64,000 bases of DNA, from positions 5,022,001-5,086,000 of the forward strand of contig NZ_CP107989.1 in NCBI RefSeq assembly GCF_041435015.1. Reading direction: 5' to 3'. This stretch comes from Streptomyces canus (GTDB lineage Bacteria > Actinomycetota > Actinomycetes > Streptomycetales > Streptomycetaceae). The stretch's first letter is position 1. The number at the start of each line of letters is the position of its first letter. The position numbers and the translations under genes were made by a program. The notes beneath the pieces are model-generated. The model was not told where the DNA came from and ran no database searches. It worked only from the letters and a program-made list of their open reading frames with translations. Of this stretch, positions 8,232-16,605 are shown piece after piece.

Positions 8232-9665
8232 TCAGTCCGGGTCGAACCGCTTCAGGTGCCAGACCACGTCGTGCGCCACCTCGAGCGCGGTGCGGCTGTC
8301 CGCGAAGGCGTCCGCGCGCAGCCGGGCCAGTGCCTCGTCCGAGTCGACGCCCAGCTGCACCATGATCATGCCGACGGCCTGGTACACCTCGTCGTGCGCT
8401 TTGGCCAGGCCGCTGAGCCAGAGGTCGTCGCCCTCGGGGCCGTTCTCCTGCCCCCGGGGCAGTGCCGTCAGGGCCACGGTCATGACGCTGGCCACAAGCT
8501 CGGCGATGCGTACCTCCCGCCGGGTGAGTTCGCCGGGGACGTCCCGGTAGAGGTCGAGGGTGCCGACGCACACGGTGTCGTTGCCGAGCGGCATCGCGTA
8601 CACCGCCCGAATACCGGCGGCGGTGGCCTGCTGGGCGAAGACCGGCCAGCGGGCGGCGTCCCGGCCGGACGTCAGATCGGTGGCGAGCACGGCGGCGCGG
8701 GTCTCCGCGGCGGACGTGCAGGGCCCGTCTCCCAGGGTGGCCTGGAGTTCCGACAGGTGCTCGGCCCGGGGGCTGCTGGCGCTGAGCTGGACGGGCATGC
8801 CGTCGCTGCGCAGCGACACGCTCGCGTCGGCCACCGGCAACAGCCTGACGGCGGCCACGCACAGCTTGCCCGGAATATCGGCCGGGTCGGCACCCAGCAC
8901 CCCCTCCGCGATCACATCGGAGATCCGCACGTGATCCGACTCCCGCCCGCGTCCGGCTTCGCGGCCCGGGTGGTGGGTCTCGTGGGAGTGACCGGCTTCA
9001 CGGCCGCGTCCGGCTTGGCGGGGGCGACTGGCTTCACCGTCGGGGCCGGCCTCACGGTCGCGTCCGGCCTGGCGGGGGCGTCCGGCTTGGCGGGGGCGAC
9101 TGGCTTCACCGTCGGGGCCGGCCTCACGGTCGGGGCCGGCCTCACGGTCGGGGCCGGCCTGGCGGGGGCGTCCGGCTTGGCGGGGGCGACTGGCTTCACC
9201 GTCGGGGCCGGCCTCACGGTCGGGGCCGGCCTGGCGGGGACGACCGGCTTCACGGTTCCGCCCGATCTCCCACTCCCGCTCGCGCCCCACTCCGCGATCG
9301 GAGCCGGCCTCGCCAGGGCGACCGACCTCGCGGGGGCCTCCCGCCTCGCGGCCACGTCCGACCTCACGGCGATCCCGCCCGAGCTCACGGTCCCGGCCGA
9401 CCTCCCGCTCGCGCCCCACGCCACGTTCGTAGTCGGCCTCGCGGTTCCGTTCCCGCTCCCGCCCGAGGTCACGGTCCCGTTCGTCCTGACGTTTTCGACC
9501 GCCGCGGCCTTCCCGTTCCGCCGCCCGTCGTGGTTCGTCGCCCGGCGTCCCGAACGCGCCGGAAACGTTGTCCGGTCCGGCGAACGCTTCGGCTTCGCCG
9601 CCCGATCCGGGGAACGAACCCGGCTCGTCGCCGTGGGTGTCGCCGCGGTCGTCCGTGGGCCGCAC
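8232..9665 (-). CDS. GAF-ANTAR protein with a long Arg-rich repetitive N-terminus
   Basis: The C-terminal 220 residues are standard: a GAF domain ('GDGPCTSAAETRAAVLATDL' region) and an ANTAR RNA-binding domain ('AKAHDEVYQAVGMIMVQLGV' to 'WHLKRFDPD'). ANTAR proteins act as antiterminators binding paired hexaloop hairpins in nascent RNA. About 230 residues of charged low-complexity sequence precede them: first ERER/GRDRE-type runs, then near-identical blocks of 'REAGPDGEASRPRQAG'. GTG 9665 has AAGGAGG eight bases upstream and is preferred; TTG 9716 would add 17 residues. The GAF domain starts about residue 270, far later than usual. A shorter product starting inside is possible, but the frame is open throughout. 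Confidence 0.8.
   Translation of the reverse strand: MRPTDDRGDTHGDEPGSFPGSGGEAEAFAGPDNVSGAFGTPGDEPRRAAEREGRGGRKRQDERDRDLGRERERNREADYERGVGREREVGRDRELGRDRREVGRGREAGGPREVGRPGEAGSDRGVGREREWEIGRNREAGRPRQAGPDREAGPDGEASRPRQAGRPRQAGPDREAGPDREAGPDGEASRPRQAGRPRQAGRDREAGPDGEASRPRQAGRGREAGHSHETHHPGREAGRGRESDHVRISDVIAEGVLGADPADIPGKLCVAAVRLLPVADASVSLRSDGMPVQLSASSPRAEHLSELQATLGDGPCTSAAETRAAVLATDLTSGRDAARWPVFAQQATAAGIRAVYAMPLGNDTVCVGTLDLYRDVPGELTRREVRIAELVASVMTVALTALPRGQENGPEGDDLWLSGLAKAHDEVYQAVGMIMVQLGVDSDEALARLRADAFADSRTALEVAHDVVWHLKRFDPD
8990..9245. repeat. In-frame DNA repeats coding the Arg/Gly/Pro-rich blocks
   Basis: Blocks built from GGCCTGGCGGGGGCG, TCCGGCTTGGCGGGGGCG and GGCTTCACCGTCGGGGCC alternate several times, with the longest unit (about 70 bases, 23-24 codons) occurring about three times. 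Identity at the DNA level indicates recent slippage or recombination, not only protein-level selection. Confidence 0.85.
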
Positions 9666-10289
9666 GACCACCGCCTCCTTCGGTCGGTGCGGGTCCTGTC
9701 CGTCATCGGCCCCCAAGCGGGCTCACCGGGGCGGGGGGCGCCGCTCGTGGCGTACCCACCCAGGGGCACCGCCCGGCTACCCCTGGTCCACCGGGCGAAA
9801 CGCCCAGGACGGGCACGGCGGATCGGCACTCCCCGCTGTCCCGACGGCGTACAGAAACACCGGCGGTCCGGCCCTCGGAGCACCCCCACGCACTCTTCAC
9901 AGACCGCGCGCCCATTCACTACGGTTTTCGGTGACGGTCAGGGAGCGGCCGCACAGCGTCGAACTGTGCCGGAGCCCCCCCCATGCCCCTCTCGCGCCGC
10001 CCTGAGCGGTGCCGTACTTCCGTCCCCGTCCCGCGACGCCGACCGGGGCGCCTCCCGCCGTCCCGAGCGGGGCCGGGGACCTTCCCGGAGGACCGTGCGA
10101 GAGAAGCCGCGCGTCCTCACCGGGGCGGCCGCCGCCGTACGACGGCGGCGGCCGCCCCGAACCGGTCCAGCGGTGATACGGATCGGCAGACGCCCGTCGG
10201 CCCCGGTCCAGCGTCGGGCGCCGTCTCCGTCCCGGTTCAGTCGCCCCGCGCGGGCTGACCGGACATATCTGTGCGCAGGCGCGGAATCC
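9666..10289. other. Gap of about 620 bases with no supported gene
   Basis: The stretch separates two minus-strand genes, so it should hold the 3' end of the HTH-TPR transcript and the promoter of the GAF-ANTAR gene. Frames crossing it are Arg/Pro-rich without domains. I see no strong hairpin. Confidence 0.45.
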
Positions 10290-11636
10290 TCACAGAGGGG
10301 GCTGTGCGGGTGCGGGGCCGAGGGTGGTGGTGCCGGGGGCCGTGCGGTGTCCGAGGCCCGTCCGGTACGCGTCCAGTGCCGCCTCGACTCGTCCCGTACG
10401 GCGCAGCAGATCGCCCAGCATCCGGCACAGGTCGGCCAGGTCACCGGCGGCGCCGGCCCGCTCCAGGAGGCTCAGGGCGCGGACGTAGTGCTCCTCCGCG
10501 GCCTCGGTGTCCCGGGCGTCCTCGGCGATGATCCCGAGGAGGCGGTGGGCGGCGGCGGAGTGCAGGGCGCCGCGCTCGGAGCTGAGGTCGCTGAGCACGT
10601 CGTGGAGCAGGGCGGCGGCCTCGTCGGACTTGCCGCGCCGGTGCAGCACATCGGCGAGCTCGACGGCCGCCTGGCTGGAGTAGAGGGCGGCCCGCTTGGC
10701 GGAGAGCATGTCGAGGGCCTGCCTCAACTCGGCCTCGGCGCGCTCCAGTTCGCCGTTCTGGGCGTAGACGTATCCGCGCATCCAGTGGCAGTTGGCGAGT
10801 TCGGTACGGATCTGGAGCCGGCGGTAGAGCTCGGCGGCCTTGGCGAGGGAGGCGTCGGCCTCGGCGAGGCGGCCCTCGGCGAGCAGGGTGCGGGCGACGG
10901 ACCGGTGCATCCGGGCGACGAGGGCGGGGTCGCCGGCCTGCGGGGCGAGCGCCAGGGCGAGTTCGGCGGCCTGGGCGGCGCGGGCGTGGGCCCCCATGTC
11001 CATGTAGGGGCCGATGACGCTCGCGTAGAGGAGGAGCAGGGCGTCGGGGTCGTGGAGGCCACCGCGGTTGAGCTCGTCGATGGTGGATTCCAACAGGTAG
11101 ACGGAGTAGCGCAGTTCACCGGTGAGGTAGTGGGCGAGGGCGCGTCCGCGCAGGGCGGGAACGCGGGCGGGCAGGGGCACGTCGTCGCCGAGGGCCTTCT
11201 CGGCCCGCTCGAAGTACTGGCGTGCGGCGCGGAGTTCGCCGGTCTCCACGGCGCACTCCCCGAGTCCGAGCAGGGCGGCGGCGCGCACCTCGGCGAGGTC
11301 GAGCGCGTCGGCCTCGGCGAGCAGCCGGGCGTACTGCGCGGCGGACTCCTCGGCCTCCCCGGTGGCGAGGGTGCGCTGGGCCTCGGTGAGGCGCAGGCGC
11401 AGATCGGTGACGAGACGGGCCGGGCGGCCGGTCGCCAGTTCCTCGAACCCGACGCCGAGGCGGTCGGCGAGATGCCGGAGCGCGTCGTCGGAGGGGCGCA
11501 CCCGCCCGGACTCCAGAGTGGAGATGTAGGCCGGTGTGTACGCCGGTTCGGCCAGCTGTTTCTGCGTCAGTCCGCGTGCGACCCGCAGCTGCTGCACCCG
11601 TCGCCCGATGACGCCCGGGTCGTCCCGCTCCGACAT
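10290..11636 (-). CDS. XRE-family HTH regulator with tetratricopeptide repeats (RRNPP-like)
   Basis: 448 aa. Residues about 8-65 are a Cro/CI-type helix-turn-helix ('IGRRVQQLRVARGLTQKQLA' then 'AYISTLESGRVRPSDDALRH'). The remaining 370 residues are helical TPR repeats, with recurring signatures such as 'LLGLGECAVETGELRAARQY' and 'LAEGRLAEADASLAKAAELY'. This architecture is shared with RRNPP regulators (Rap, NprR, PlcR, PrgX), whose TPR domain binds a secreted, re-imported peptide. ATG 11636 is chosen for the GGGGAG seven bases upstream. Directly divergent, across a perfect 12-bp inverted repeat, is a tiny gene encoding a signal-peptide-bearing peptide. Peptide binding is inference; no known Streptomyces homologue is asserted. 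Confidence 0.85.
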   Translation of the reverse strand: MSERDDPGVIGRRVQQLRVARGLTQKQLAEPAYTPAYISTLESGRVRPSDDALRHLADRLGVGFEELATGRPARLVTDLRLRLTEAQRTLATGEAEESAAQYARLLAEADALDLAEVRAAALLGLGECAVETGELRAARQYFERAEKALGDDVPLPARVPALRGRALAHYLTGELRYSVYLLESTIDELNRGGLHDPDALLLLYASVIGPYMDMGAHARAAQAAELALALAPQAGDPALVARMHRSVARTLLAEGRLAEADASLAKAAELYRRLQIRTELANCHWMRGYVYAQNGELERAEAELRQALDMLSAKRAALYSSQAAVELADVLHRRGKSDEAAALLHDVLSDLSSERGALHSAAAHRLLGIIAEDARDTEAAEEHYVRALSLLERAGAAGDLADLCRMLGDLLRRTGRVEAALDAYRTGLGHRTAPGTTTLGPAPAQPPL

Positions 11637-11689
11637 GGCCAACTCCCCAAGCCCCTCTTGCCGTTCGGCTCTCGCAGCCCCTAGGTTAA

Positions 11690-11719
11690 ACGGCGTATTA
11701 ACCCTGCTTAATACGCCGT
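11690..11719. promoter_or_regulatory. Perfect 12-bp inverted repeat between HTH-TPR and peptide genes
   Basis: ACGGCGTATTAA (11690-11701) and TTAATACGCCGT (11708-11719) are exact reverse complements around CCCTGC. The TA-rich inner arms could also serve as divergent -10 elements. The position, 54 bp before one start and 41 bp before the other, suits an operator for the HTH-TPR protein controlling both genes. Confidence 0.7.
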
Positions 11720-11759
11720 CACCGCCATGGGTACTCACCGCCACCGCTGCGAGGTCGCC

Positions 11760-11933
11760 GTGCTCGAACGCACCAGTACCACCGCGCGCTATGCCAGGGG
11801 TTTCGCCGCCGCGGTCGTGGCCGTGGCCACACTGGTCCTGGCTGCCAACGCGGGGCCGGCGAAGGCGTCGGGGGAGCGACCGGCCGAGCAGGCGGATCAG
11901 GTCCAGCAGGTCACCCGGCCCTCGTCGGAATGA
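11760..11933 (+). CDS. Small secreted peptide precursor (57 aa)
   Basis: From GTG 11760, with GAGG five bases upstream, the product is 57 aa; ATG 11727 would make 68 aa but lacks a ribosome site. It has a basic n-region (Arg 4, 10, 13), a hydrophobic core 'FAAAVVAVATLVLAANAG', a plausible Ala-x-Ala cleavage site 'AKA', and a hydrophilic tail of about 21 residues starting 'SGERPAEQ'. This is the layout of Phr/Pap-type signalling pro-peptides. The divergent neighbour is a TPR regulator of the class that binds such peptides, and the shared operator suggests co-regulation. No homologue is recognised, so function is inferred from layout alone. Confidence 0.6.
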   Translation: MLERTSTTARYARGFAAAVVAVATLVLAANAGPAKASGERPAEQADQVQQVTRPSSE

Positions 11934-11954
11934 GCCCGGCTGCGGAAGCGGCCC

Positions 11955-12518
11955 TCAGAGCTGGAACTCCGCGGGCTGCAGGCCCAGGGTCGCGCAGGCC
12001 TCCCTCAGGATCGACTGCTCCGCCTGGGAGAAGTGACCGTCGGCACCGGCGATGACGATGCCGGTCTGGATCACCGCGCGCGCCTCGGTGGGCTTCTTGG
12101 CGGCCTTGGCGATGTCCTGGAGCGCCTCCGCCTTGCCCTGCGGGAAGTTGCGGGTGAGCTGGTCCACATGCTTGTGGAAGCGGGTGCGCAGCTGCTCCGG
12201 CGGGAAGTTCTGCAACACCTCGTTGCTGAGGATCAGCGACTCCATCTGCTGCATCTCGGCCGCGTCCACATGGCCGTCCGCCGCCGCGACCAGGGCGCAC
12301 ATCGCCATGCTGGCGTCGCGGTAGGCGCCACTCTTCAGCTCGGTCTTGAGGGAGCCGAGCTGCGTCTTCAGCACACCGACGAGCTGGGCGCGCGAACCGC
12401 CGCGAGAGCCGCCGTGCGAACCGCCGTGTCCGGCCCCACCGGTCGTGGTGCCGCGCCCGCCCTGCGCCTGCTGCTGAAGATTCTTGGCCTGGTCCTTGAG
12501 CCGGTCGAACAGTGCCAT
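11955..12518 (-). CDS. TerB-family tellurite resistance protein
   Basis: 187 aa, cytoplasmic. An N-terminal amphipathic segment ('MALFDRLKDQAKNLQQQAQG') and a Gly/Ser/Arg-rich linker precede an all-helical TerB domain with the paired acidic motifs 'AAADGHVDAAE' and 'AGADGHFSQAE', thought to bind metal. The family belongs to the ter stress/phage-resistance complement, usually with TerD proteins, which are absent here. ATG 12518 is preceded by GAGGTG. It is convergent with the small peptide gene and downstream of the large nSTAND gene on the same strand. Confidence 0.9.
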   Translation of the reverse strand: MALFDRLKDQAKNLQQQAQGGRGTTTGGAGHGGSHGGSRGGSRAQLVGVLKTQLGSLKTELKSGAYRDASMAMCALVAAADGHVDAAEMQQMESLILSNEVLQNFPPEQLRTRFHKHVDQLTRNFPQGKAEALQDIAKAAKKPTEARAVIQTGIVIAGADGHFSQAEQSILREACATLGLQPAEFQL

Positions 12519-12618
12519 TGACGTCACCTCGGTACTCGTCTGAGTGATCTCACCCCGGCAACGGCCGAGCCCGGGTAAAGGTTCCCCCAAGCCGATCGAG
12601 CCGACCGGGTCAGCCGGG

Positions 12619-15600
12619 TCACCCGCACACCCTCCGGTACGGCACCTCCGGAACGTAGGTCCGCCACTGCGCCCGGCTCAGACCCGCGCCGCCCGCCCGC
12701 GCGCACACCTTCTCCAGCACCCGCGCCGGATCGACGGGGTACTTCTGGAGCGGGACGTGCGCGCTCCCCGCGTACAGGGTCGAACCGTCGGCGCCGAAGG
12801 CGAGCGTGTCGATCTTCTCGCCCGGCGTGGTCAGCGGGCTGCCCAGCGGCTGCTGGGTGGCGACGTCCCACAGCTGGAGGCCGCCCGCGGTGCCCGCGAC
12901 GGCCAGCGTGCCGCCGTCCGCGCTGAAGGCGAGCGCGCTCACCCCCTCGGGGTCGGCGCCGAGCGGGGCGGGGAAGACGTTGCGCAGGACGCCCTCGCGA
13001 CGGGTGAGGTGCTGCGCCCACAGGGCGACCCGCCCGGTGCCGTCGCCCGCCGCCAGCAGCGCACCGTCGGCGGTGAAGGCGAGCGCGCCGATCTGGTCGC
13101 CCTGGACCAGGTCGAGCCGGGTGACACGGCCCGCGGGCAGGTCGGCGGTGCGGCCGTCGGCGACCAGGAGTCCGCCGTCGGGGCGGACGGCCAGATGGTC
13201 GGCGGTCACGTCGGCGACCAGCTTCGTACGGCGTCGGCGGACGACGTCCCACACCTCGTCGGCGACCGTGCCGACGGCGGTGAAACGGGCGGCGACCAGC
13301 GTGCGGCCGCCCGTGCCGAGGGCGAGGCCGACCACCGCCCCGCCCGGCAGATCCAGCGTGGCCGCCGCGCGCTCGTGCCGTACGTCCCACACGGCGATCG
13401 GCTGGGTCACCGCCTCCCGGCCGGGTGCCGAGACGCCGTAGGCGAACCGGGTGCCGTCGGTGCCGAAGGCCGCCACGGGCAGGGTGTCGGCGGGGACGGT
13501 GGGCAGCGCCGGGTCGGCGGAGGCGGGGACCCGCACCGGCGGGAAGGTGTGCAGGACGCGGCCGTCGGAGGTCGCGTGGAGCCGGAAGACGTAGTGGTCG
13601 CGGGTGCGGCTCGCGGTGGCGTAGCGGCGGCCGTCCGGGCTCAGCCGGACCTCGTCCACCGGGGCGGCCCGCCAGCCGTGGGTGACGGACGCGCCGAGGT
13701 CGAGGGTGTGGACGGTGCCGCCCTCGACGTAACGCAGGGTGCGGCCGTCGCGATCCCACCGGAGGCCGCCGTGGAGGTGCTGGTTGCTGAGGCTGTGCCG
13801 GAGGACGGGCGCGCCCGGGTCGGTGAGCCGCCACACGCGCACCTCCTCGTGGTCGGCGGTGGCCATGAAGGCGCCGTCGGGGCTGACGGACATGTAGTGC
13901 ACGCCGGTGTCGTCGAGGTCGGCGGTCCTGCGGCCCGTGCCGGTGTCCCAGACGCGCACTCCGCTGCCGGTGGCGGCGGCCAGCCGGCCGGCCCCGAGGG
14001 CGAGGAGGGAGGTGTCCTCGCCGCAGACGTGGTCCTTCTGCCAGGCGCCGGGCAGGGCGCGGCCGGTGGAGGTGTCCCACAACTGCGGGGTCCGCCCCGA
14101 GGGGCAGACGGCCACGCGCCCGCCGTCGGCGCTCACCTCGGGGCCCGCGGTCTCCGGGGCCCGGGTCTCGAACAGCACCCGGCCGTCGGCGACCGAGCGC
14201 AGCCGTACCGAGGCACCCTCGGTGGTGAGGACGGCGCGGCCGTCGGCGGTGAAGTCGACGTCGTAGGTGTCCCGCAGGGCCACGGAGCCGCCGGTCCGGC
14301 GGCCGGAGGCGGTGTCCCACAGGCGTACCGCGTCGTCGCTTCCGGTGACGGCGAGCACCCGCGCGTCCGGGCCGGCCCCGGTCACCGTGCCCCGCGGCAC
14401 CTTTCCTGAGCCGGTGCGCCGGTGGGTGGTCACGTCCCAGGTGCGCCAGTCGCCGCCGTCGGCACTGAGCAGGACGCGGCCGTCGGCGCTGAGCATGCGC
14501 CGGACTCCGTCGCCGGGCGTGGGGTCGGTGAAGGTGTCCGTCTCCGTCTGGGCGAGGGAGCCGAGCAGGGCGCGGCGGGTCTCGGGGAGTTCGGCCACCC
14601 GCCAGGCGGCGGCGCCGAGCAGCAGCGCGGTGCGCGGGTCGGTGGTGCGCAGGGCGTCGGCGATGTCGGCGACCCGGCGGGCCGCGTTCTGGGTGCGCCC
14701 GCGCCGGTTGTCGTCGACTTCGCGGTAGACCGCGAAGGCCGTCAGCAGGGCGACCGCGAGGACGGCGGACAGGGACACGGTCAGGGCGCGGTGTCTGCGG
14801 CTGATCCGGGCGGCGGCCCGGCGTTCGCTCTCGCGGGCCGCGACGGCGGCGGCGAGGAAGGTCCGCTCGGTCACGGTCAGCGCGGGATCGGCTCCGTGGT
14901 CCGGGAAGAGCTCCTCGGCGCGGGCCAGCCGGGTGCCCCGGTACAGGTCGGCGGGGTCGCGGTCGTGCTCCAGCCAGGTGCGGGCCGCGTCCGCGAGCAT
15001 CCGGTGATGGCGCAGGCGGGCGCGGTCCTCCTCCAGCCAGCCGTGCAGCCGGGGCCAGCAGGTGATGAGCGCCTCGTGGGCTAGCTGGACGCCGTCCTCG
15101 TCGGCGGTCAGCAGCCGGGCCGCGGTCAGGCGCTCCACCACGGCCGGCACGTCCGCGTCCGCCCACTCGGCCAGTTCGGCCCGGGTGAGGGGGCGGCGGG
15201 TGTCGGGGGTGCCCTGGCCGGGGACGACCATGCGCAGCAGCAGACGGCGGGCGGCGCGCGCCTCGGCCGGGGTCAGGGCGCCGTACGCCTCCTCGGCGGT
15301 CGCCGCGATCGCGCCGCGCACCCCGCCGGCGGACTCGTATCCGGCGAGGGTGAGCATGCGGCCCTTGCGGCGGCGCCAGGTCTCCAGGAGGGCGTGCGCG
15401 AGCATCGGCAGCCCGCCGGGCTCACCCTGGACCTCCTCCACCAGGCGGGCGGTCAGCGTCCGTTCGACCAGAAACCCGGCCGCCCGGGCCGGTCCGACCA
15501 CCGCCTCGCGCAGTTCCTCGGCGGTCATCGGGCCGAGCAGCAGCCCGGCGCCGCGCAGGGCGTCCGCGAGGTCGCGGTGCTCGGCGCAGCGGGCGTAGAA

Positions 15601-16332
15601 GTCGGCGCGCACGGCGACCAGGACCCGCAGACGGTTCTCCGGGTCGCGGGCGGCGAGCAGCAGGTCGATGAAGCGGGAGCGCTCCCGGGGGTCGTGGCAG
15701 AGGCTGAAGACCTCCTCGAACTGGTCCACGACCACCCAGCTCTCCGGCTCCCCCCGGGCCGGGGTGAGGAGGTGGCCGTAGCTGGTGGCGGGCGTCGGGC
15801 CCGGGGTGAGGATCCGCAGCGCCGCCGGGTGGTCGCGGTCCGCGAGCTCCTGCTGGAGGCGGGGGATCAGGCCGGCCCGCAGCAGGGACGACTTTCCGCT
15901 GCCGGAGGGGCCGAACAGCACCGCGAACCGGTGGTCGCAGACCAGTTCGCCGACCTCGGCGACCACCCGGTCCCGGCCGAAGAAGAGGTGCCGGTGGTCC
16001 GGTTCGAACCGGACGAGGCCGCGGTACGGCGCGGGTCCCTCCGGTTCCTCCCCGGGCGGGGACCCGGCGCGTTCCGCCTCCGCCTCCTCCCAGCGCGGCG
16101 CCCACTGCCCGGGATCGCCCCCGCAGGCCCGCACATACCCCTCGACGACGGCCAGGGAGGGCAACCGTTCGCCCGCGGCGGCCTGGGACAGGGTCGTCGC
16201 CGAGAAACCCGCCGTCTCGGCCATCGCCCGGTACGACGGACCGCCCGCCGTCCTCCTGAGCTCGCGCAGTTCACACGCGAGCCGCTGGACGGGCCCGGAC
16301 TCCGGGTCCAGCGGTCTTTCGGGACGCCCCAT
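12619..16332 (-). CDS. XRE-nSTAND1-WD40 signalling ATPase
   Basis: 1237 aa. In order: a short XRE-like helix-turn-helix (about 15-75: 'YRAMAETAGFSATTLSQAAA'); an nSTAND1 P-loop NTPase with Walker A GPSGSGKSS at 141-149 and Walker B VVVDQFEE near 200; a helical arm; a single membrane-like segment near 520-537 ('ALTVSLSAVLAVALLTAF'); and a C-terminal WD40 beta-propeller of many repeats ('VRLWDT', 'VRVWDT', 'LQLWDV'). STAND proteins act as ligand-triggered oligomerising switches. ATG 16332 has GGAGG nine bases upstream. Such genes are frequent in Streptomyces; the trigger and output are unknown. No toxin or effector domain is fused. Confidence 0.88.
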   Translation of the reverse strand: MGRPERPLDPESGPVQRLACELRELRRTAGGPSYRAMAETAGFSATTLSQAAAGERLPSLAVVEGYVRACGGDPGQWAPRWEEAEAERAGSPPGEEPEGPAPYRGLVRFEPDHRHLFFGRDRVVAEVGELVCDHRFAVLFGPSGSGKSSLLRAGLIPRLQQELADRDHPAALRILTPGPTPATSYGHLLTPARGEPESWVVVDQFEEVFSLCHDPRERSRFIDLLLAARDPENRLRVLVAVRADFYARCAEHRDLADALRGAGLLLGPMTAEELREAVVGPARAAGFLVERTLTARLVEEVQGEPGGLPMLAHALLETWRRRKGRMLTLAGYESAGGVRGAIAATAEEAYGALTPAEARAARRLLLRMVVPGQGTPDTRRPLTRAELAEWADADVPAVVERLTAARLLTADEDGVQLAHEALITCWPRLHGWLEEDRARLRHHRMLADAARTWLEHDRDPADLYRGTRLARAEELFPDHGADPALTVTERTFLAAAVAARESERRAAARISRRHRALTVSLSAVLAVALLTAFAVYREVDDNRRGRTQNAARRVADIADALRTTDPRTALLLGAAAWRVAELPETRRALLGSLAQTETDTFTDPTPGDGVRRMLSADGRVLLSADGGDWRTWDVTTHRRTGSGKVPRGTVTGAGPDARVLAVTGSDDAVRLWDTASGRRTGGSVALRDTYDVDFTADGRAVLTTEGASVRLRSVADGRVLFETRAPETAGPEVSADGGRVAVCPSGRTPQLWDTSTGRALPGAWQKDHVCGEDTSLLALGAGRLAAATGSGVRVWDTGTGRRTADLDDTGVHYMSVSPDGAFMATADHEEVRVWRLTDPGAPVLRHSLSNQHLHGGLRWDRDGRTLRYVEGGTVHTLDLGASVTHGWRAAPVDEVRLSPDGRRYATASRTRDHYVFRLHATSDGRVLHTFPPVRVPASADPALPTVPADTLPVAAFGTDGTRFAYGVSAPGREAVTQPIAVWDVRHERAAATLDLPGGAVVGLALGTGGRTLVAARFTAVGTVADEVWDVVRRRRTKLVADVTADHLAVRPDGGLLVADGRTADLPAGRVTRLDLVQGDQIGALAFTADGALLAAGDGTGRVALWAQHLTRREGVLRNVFPAPLGADPEGVSALAFSADGGTLAVAGTAGGLQLWDVATQQPLGSPLTTPGEKIDTLAFGADGSTLYAGSAHVPLQKYPVDPARVLEKVCARAGGAGLSRAQWRTYVPEVPYRRVCG

Positions 16333-16605
16333 GCGCTCGCACCTCCGTACACCCGACGAAAGCGACATCAGGCGCGACGACCATACGGGTCGTCAGGAAA
16401 CGGAAAGGTGGCCCATAGGTGACCGACGGGTGTCGCCGAATCGGCGGAACGTCTCGCCGCTCACGTTTCCCCAGGTCGGAAAGGCCCGATTGATTGATCT
16501 GGCAAAACAGGCTGCCGATCAACTCCCCGCCGACCACGCTCGGTTCCGCACCGCCCTCACCTCGCCGGATCCCCCGGCGGAGCACGTGACTGGAGAGCAC
16601 CCCGC

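Noticed and set aside
8990..9245. Possible CRISPR-like repeat array
   Set aside because: The repeats have no unique spacers of constant length, lie in frame inside a gene and code for similar peptide blocks.
8256..11684. A 1142-codon open frame on the plus strand
   Set aside because: It runs antisense through both the GAF-ANTAR and HTH-TPR genes and the gap between them. Its composition is Gly/Val/Leu-rich without domains, while the opposite strand has clear families.
12544..14409. A 621-codon plus-strand frame
   Set aside because: It is antisense to the WD40 half of the nSTAND gene, which has clear repeats and a Walker motif. The plus frame is Gly/Arg/Ala-rich noise.
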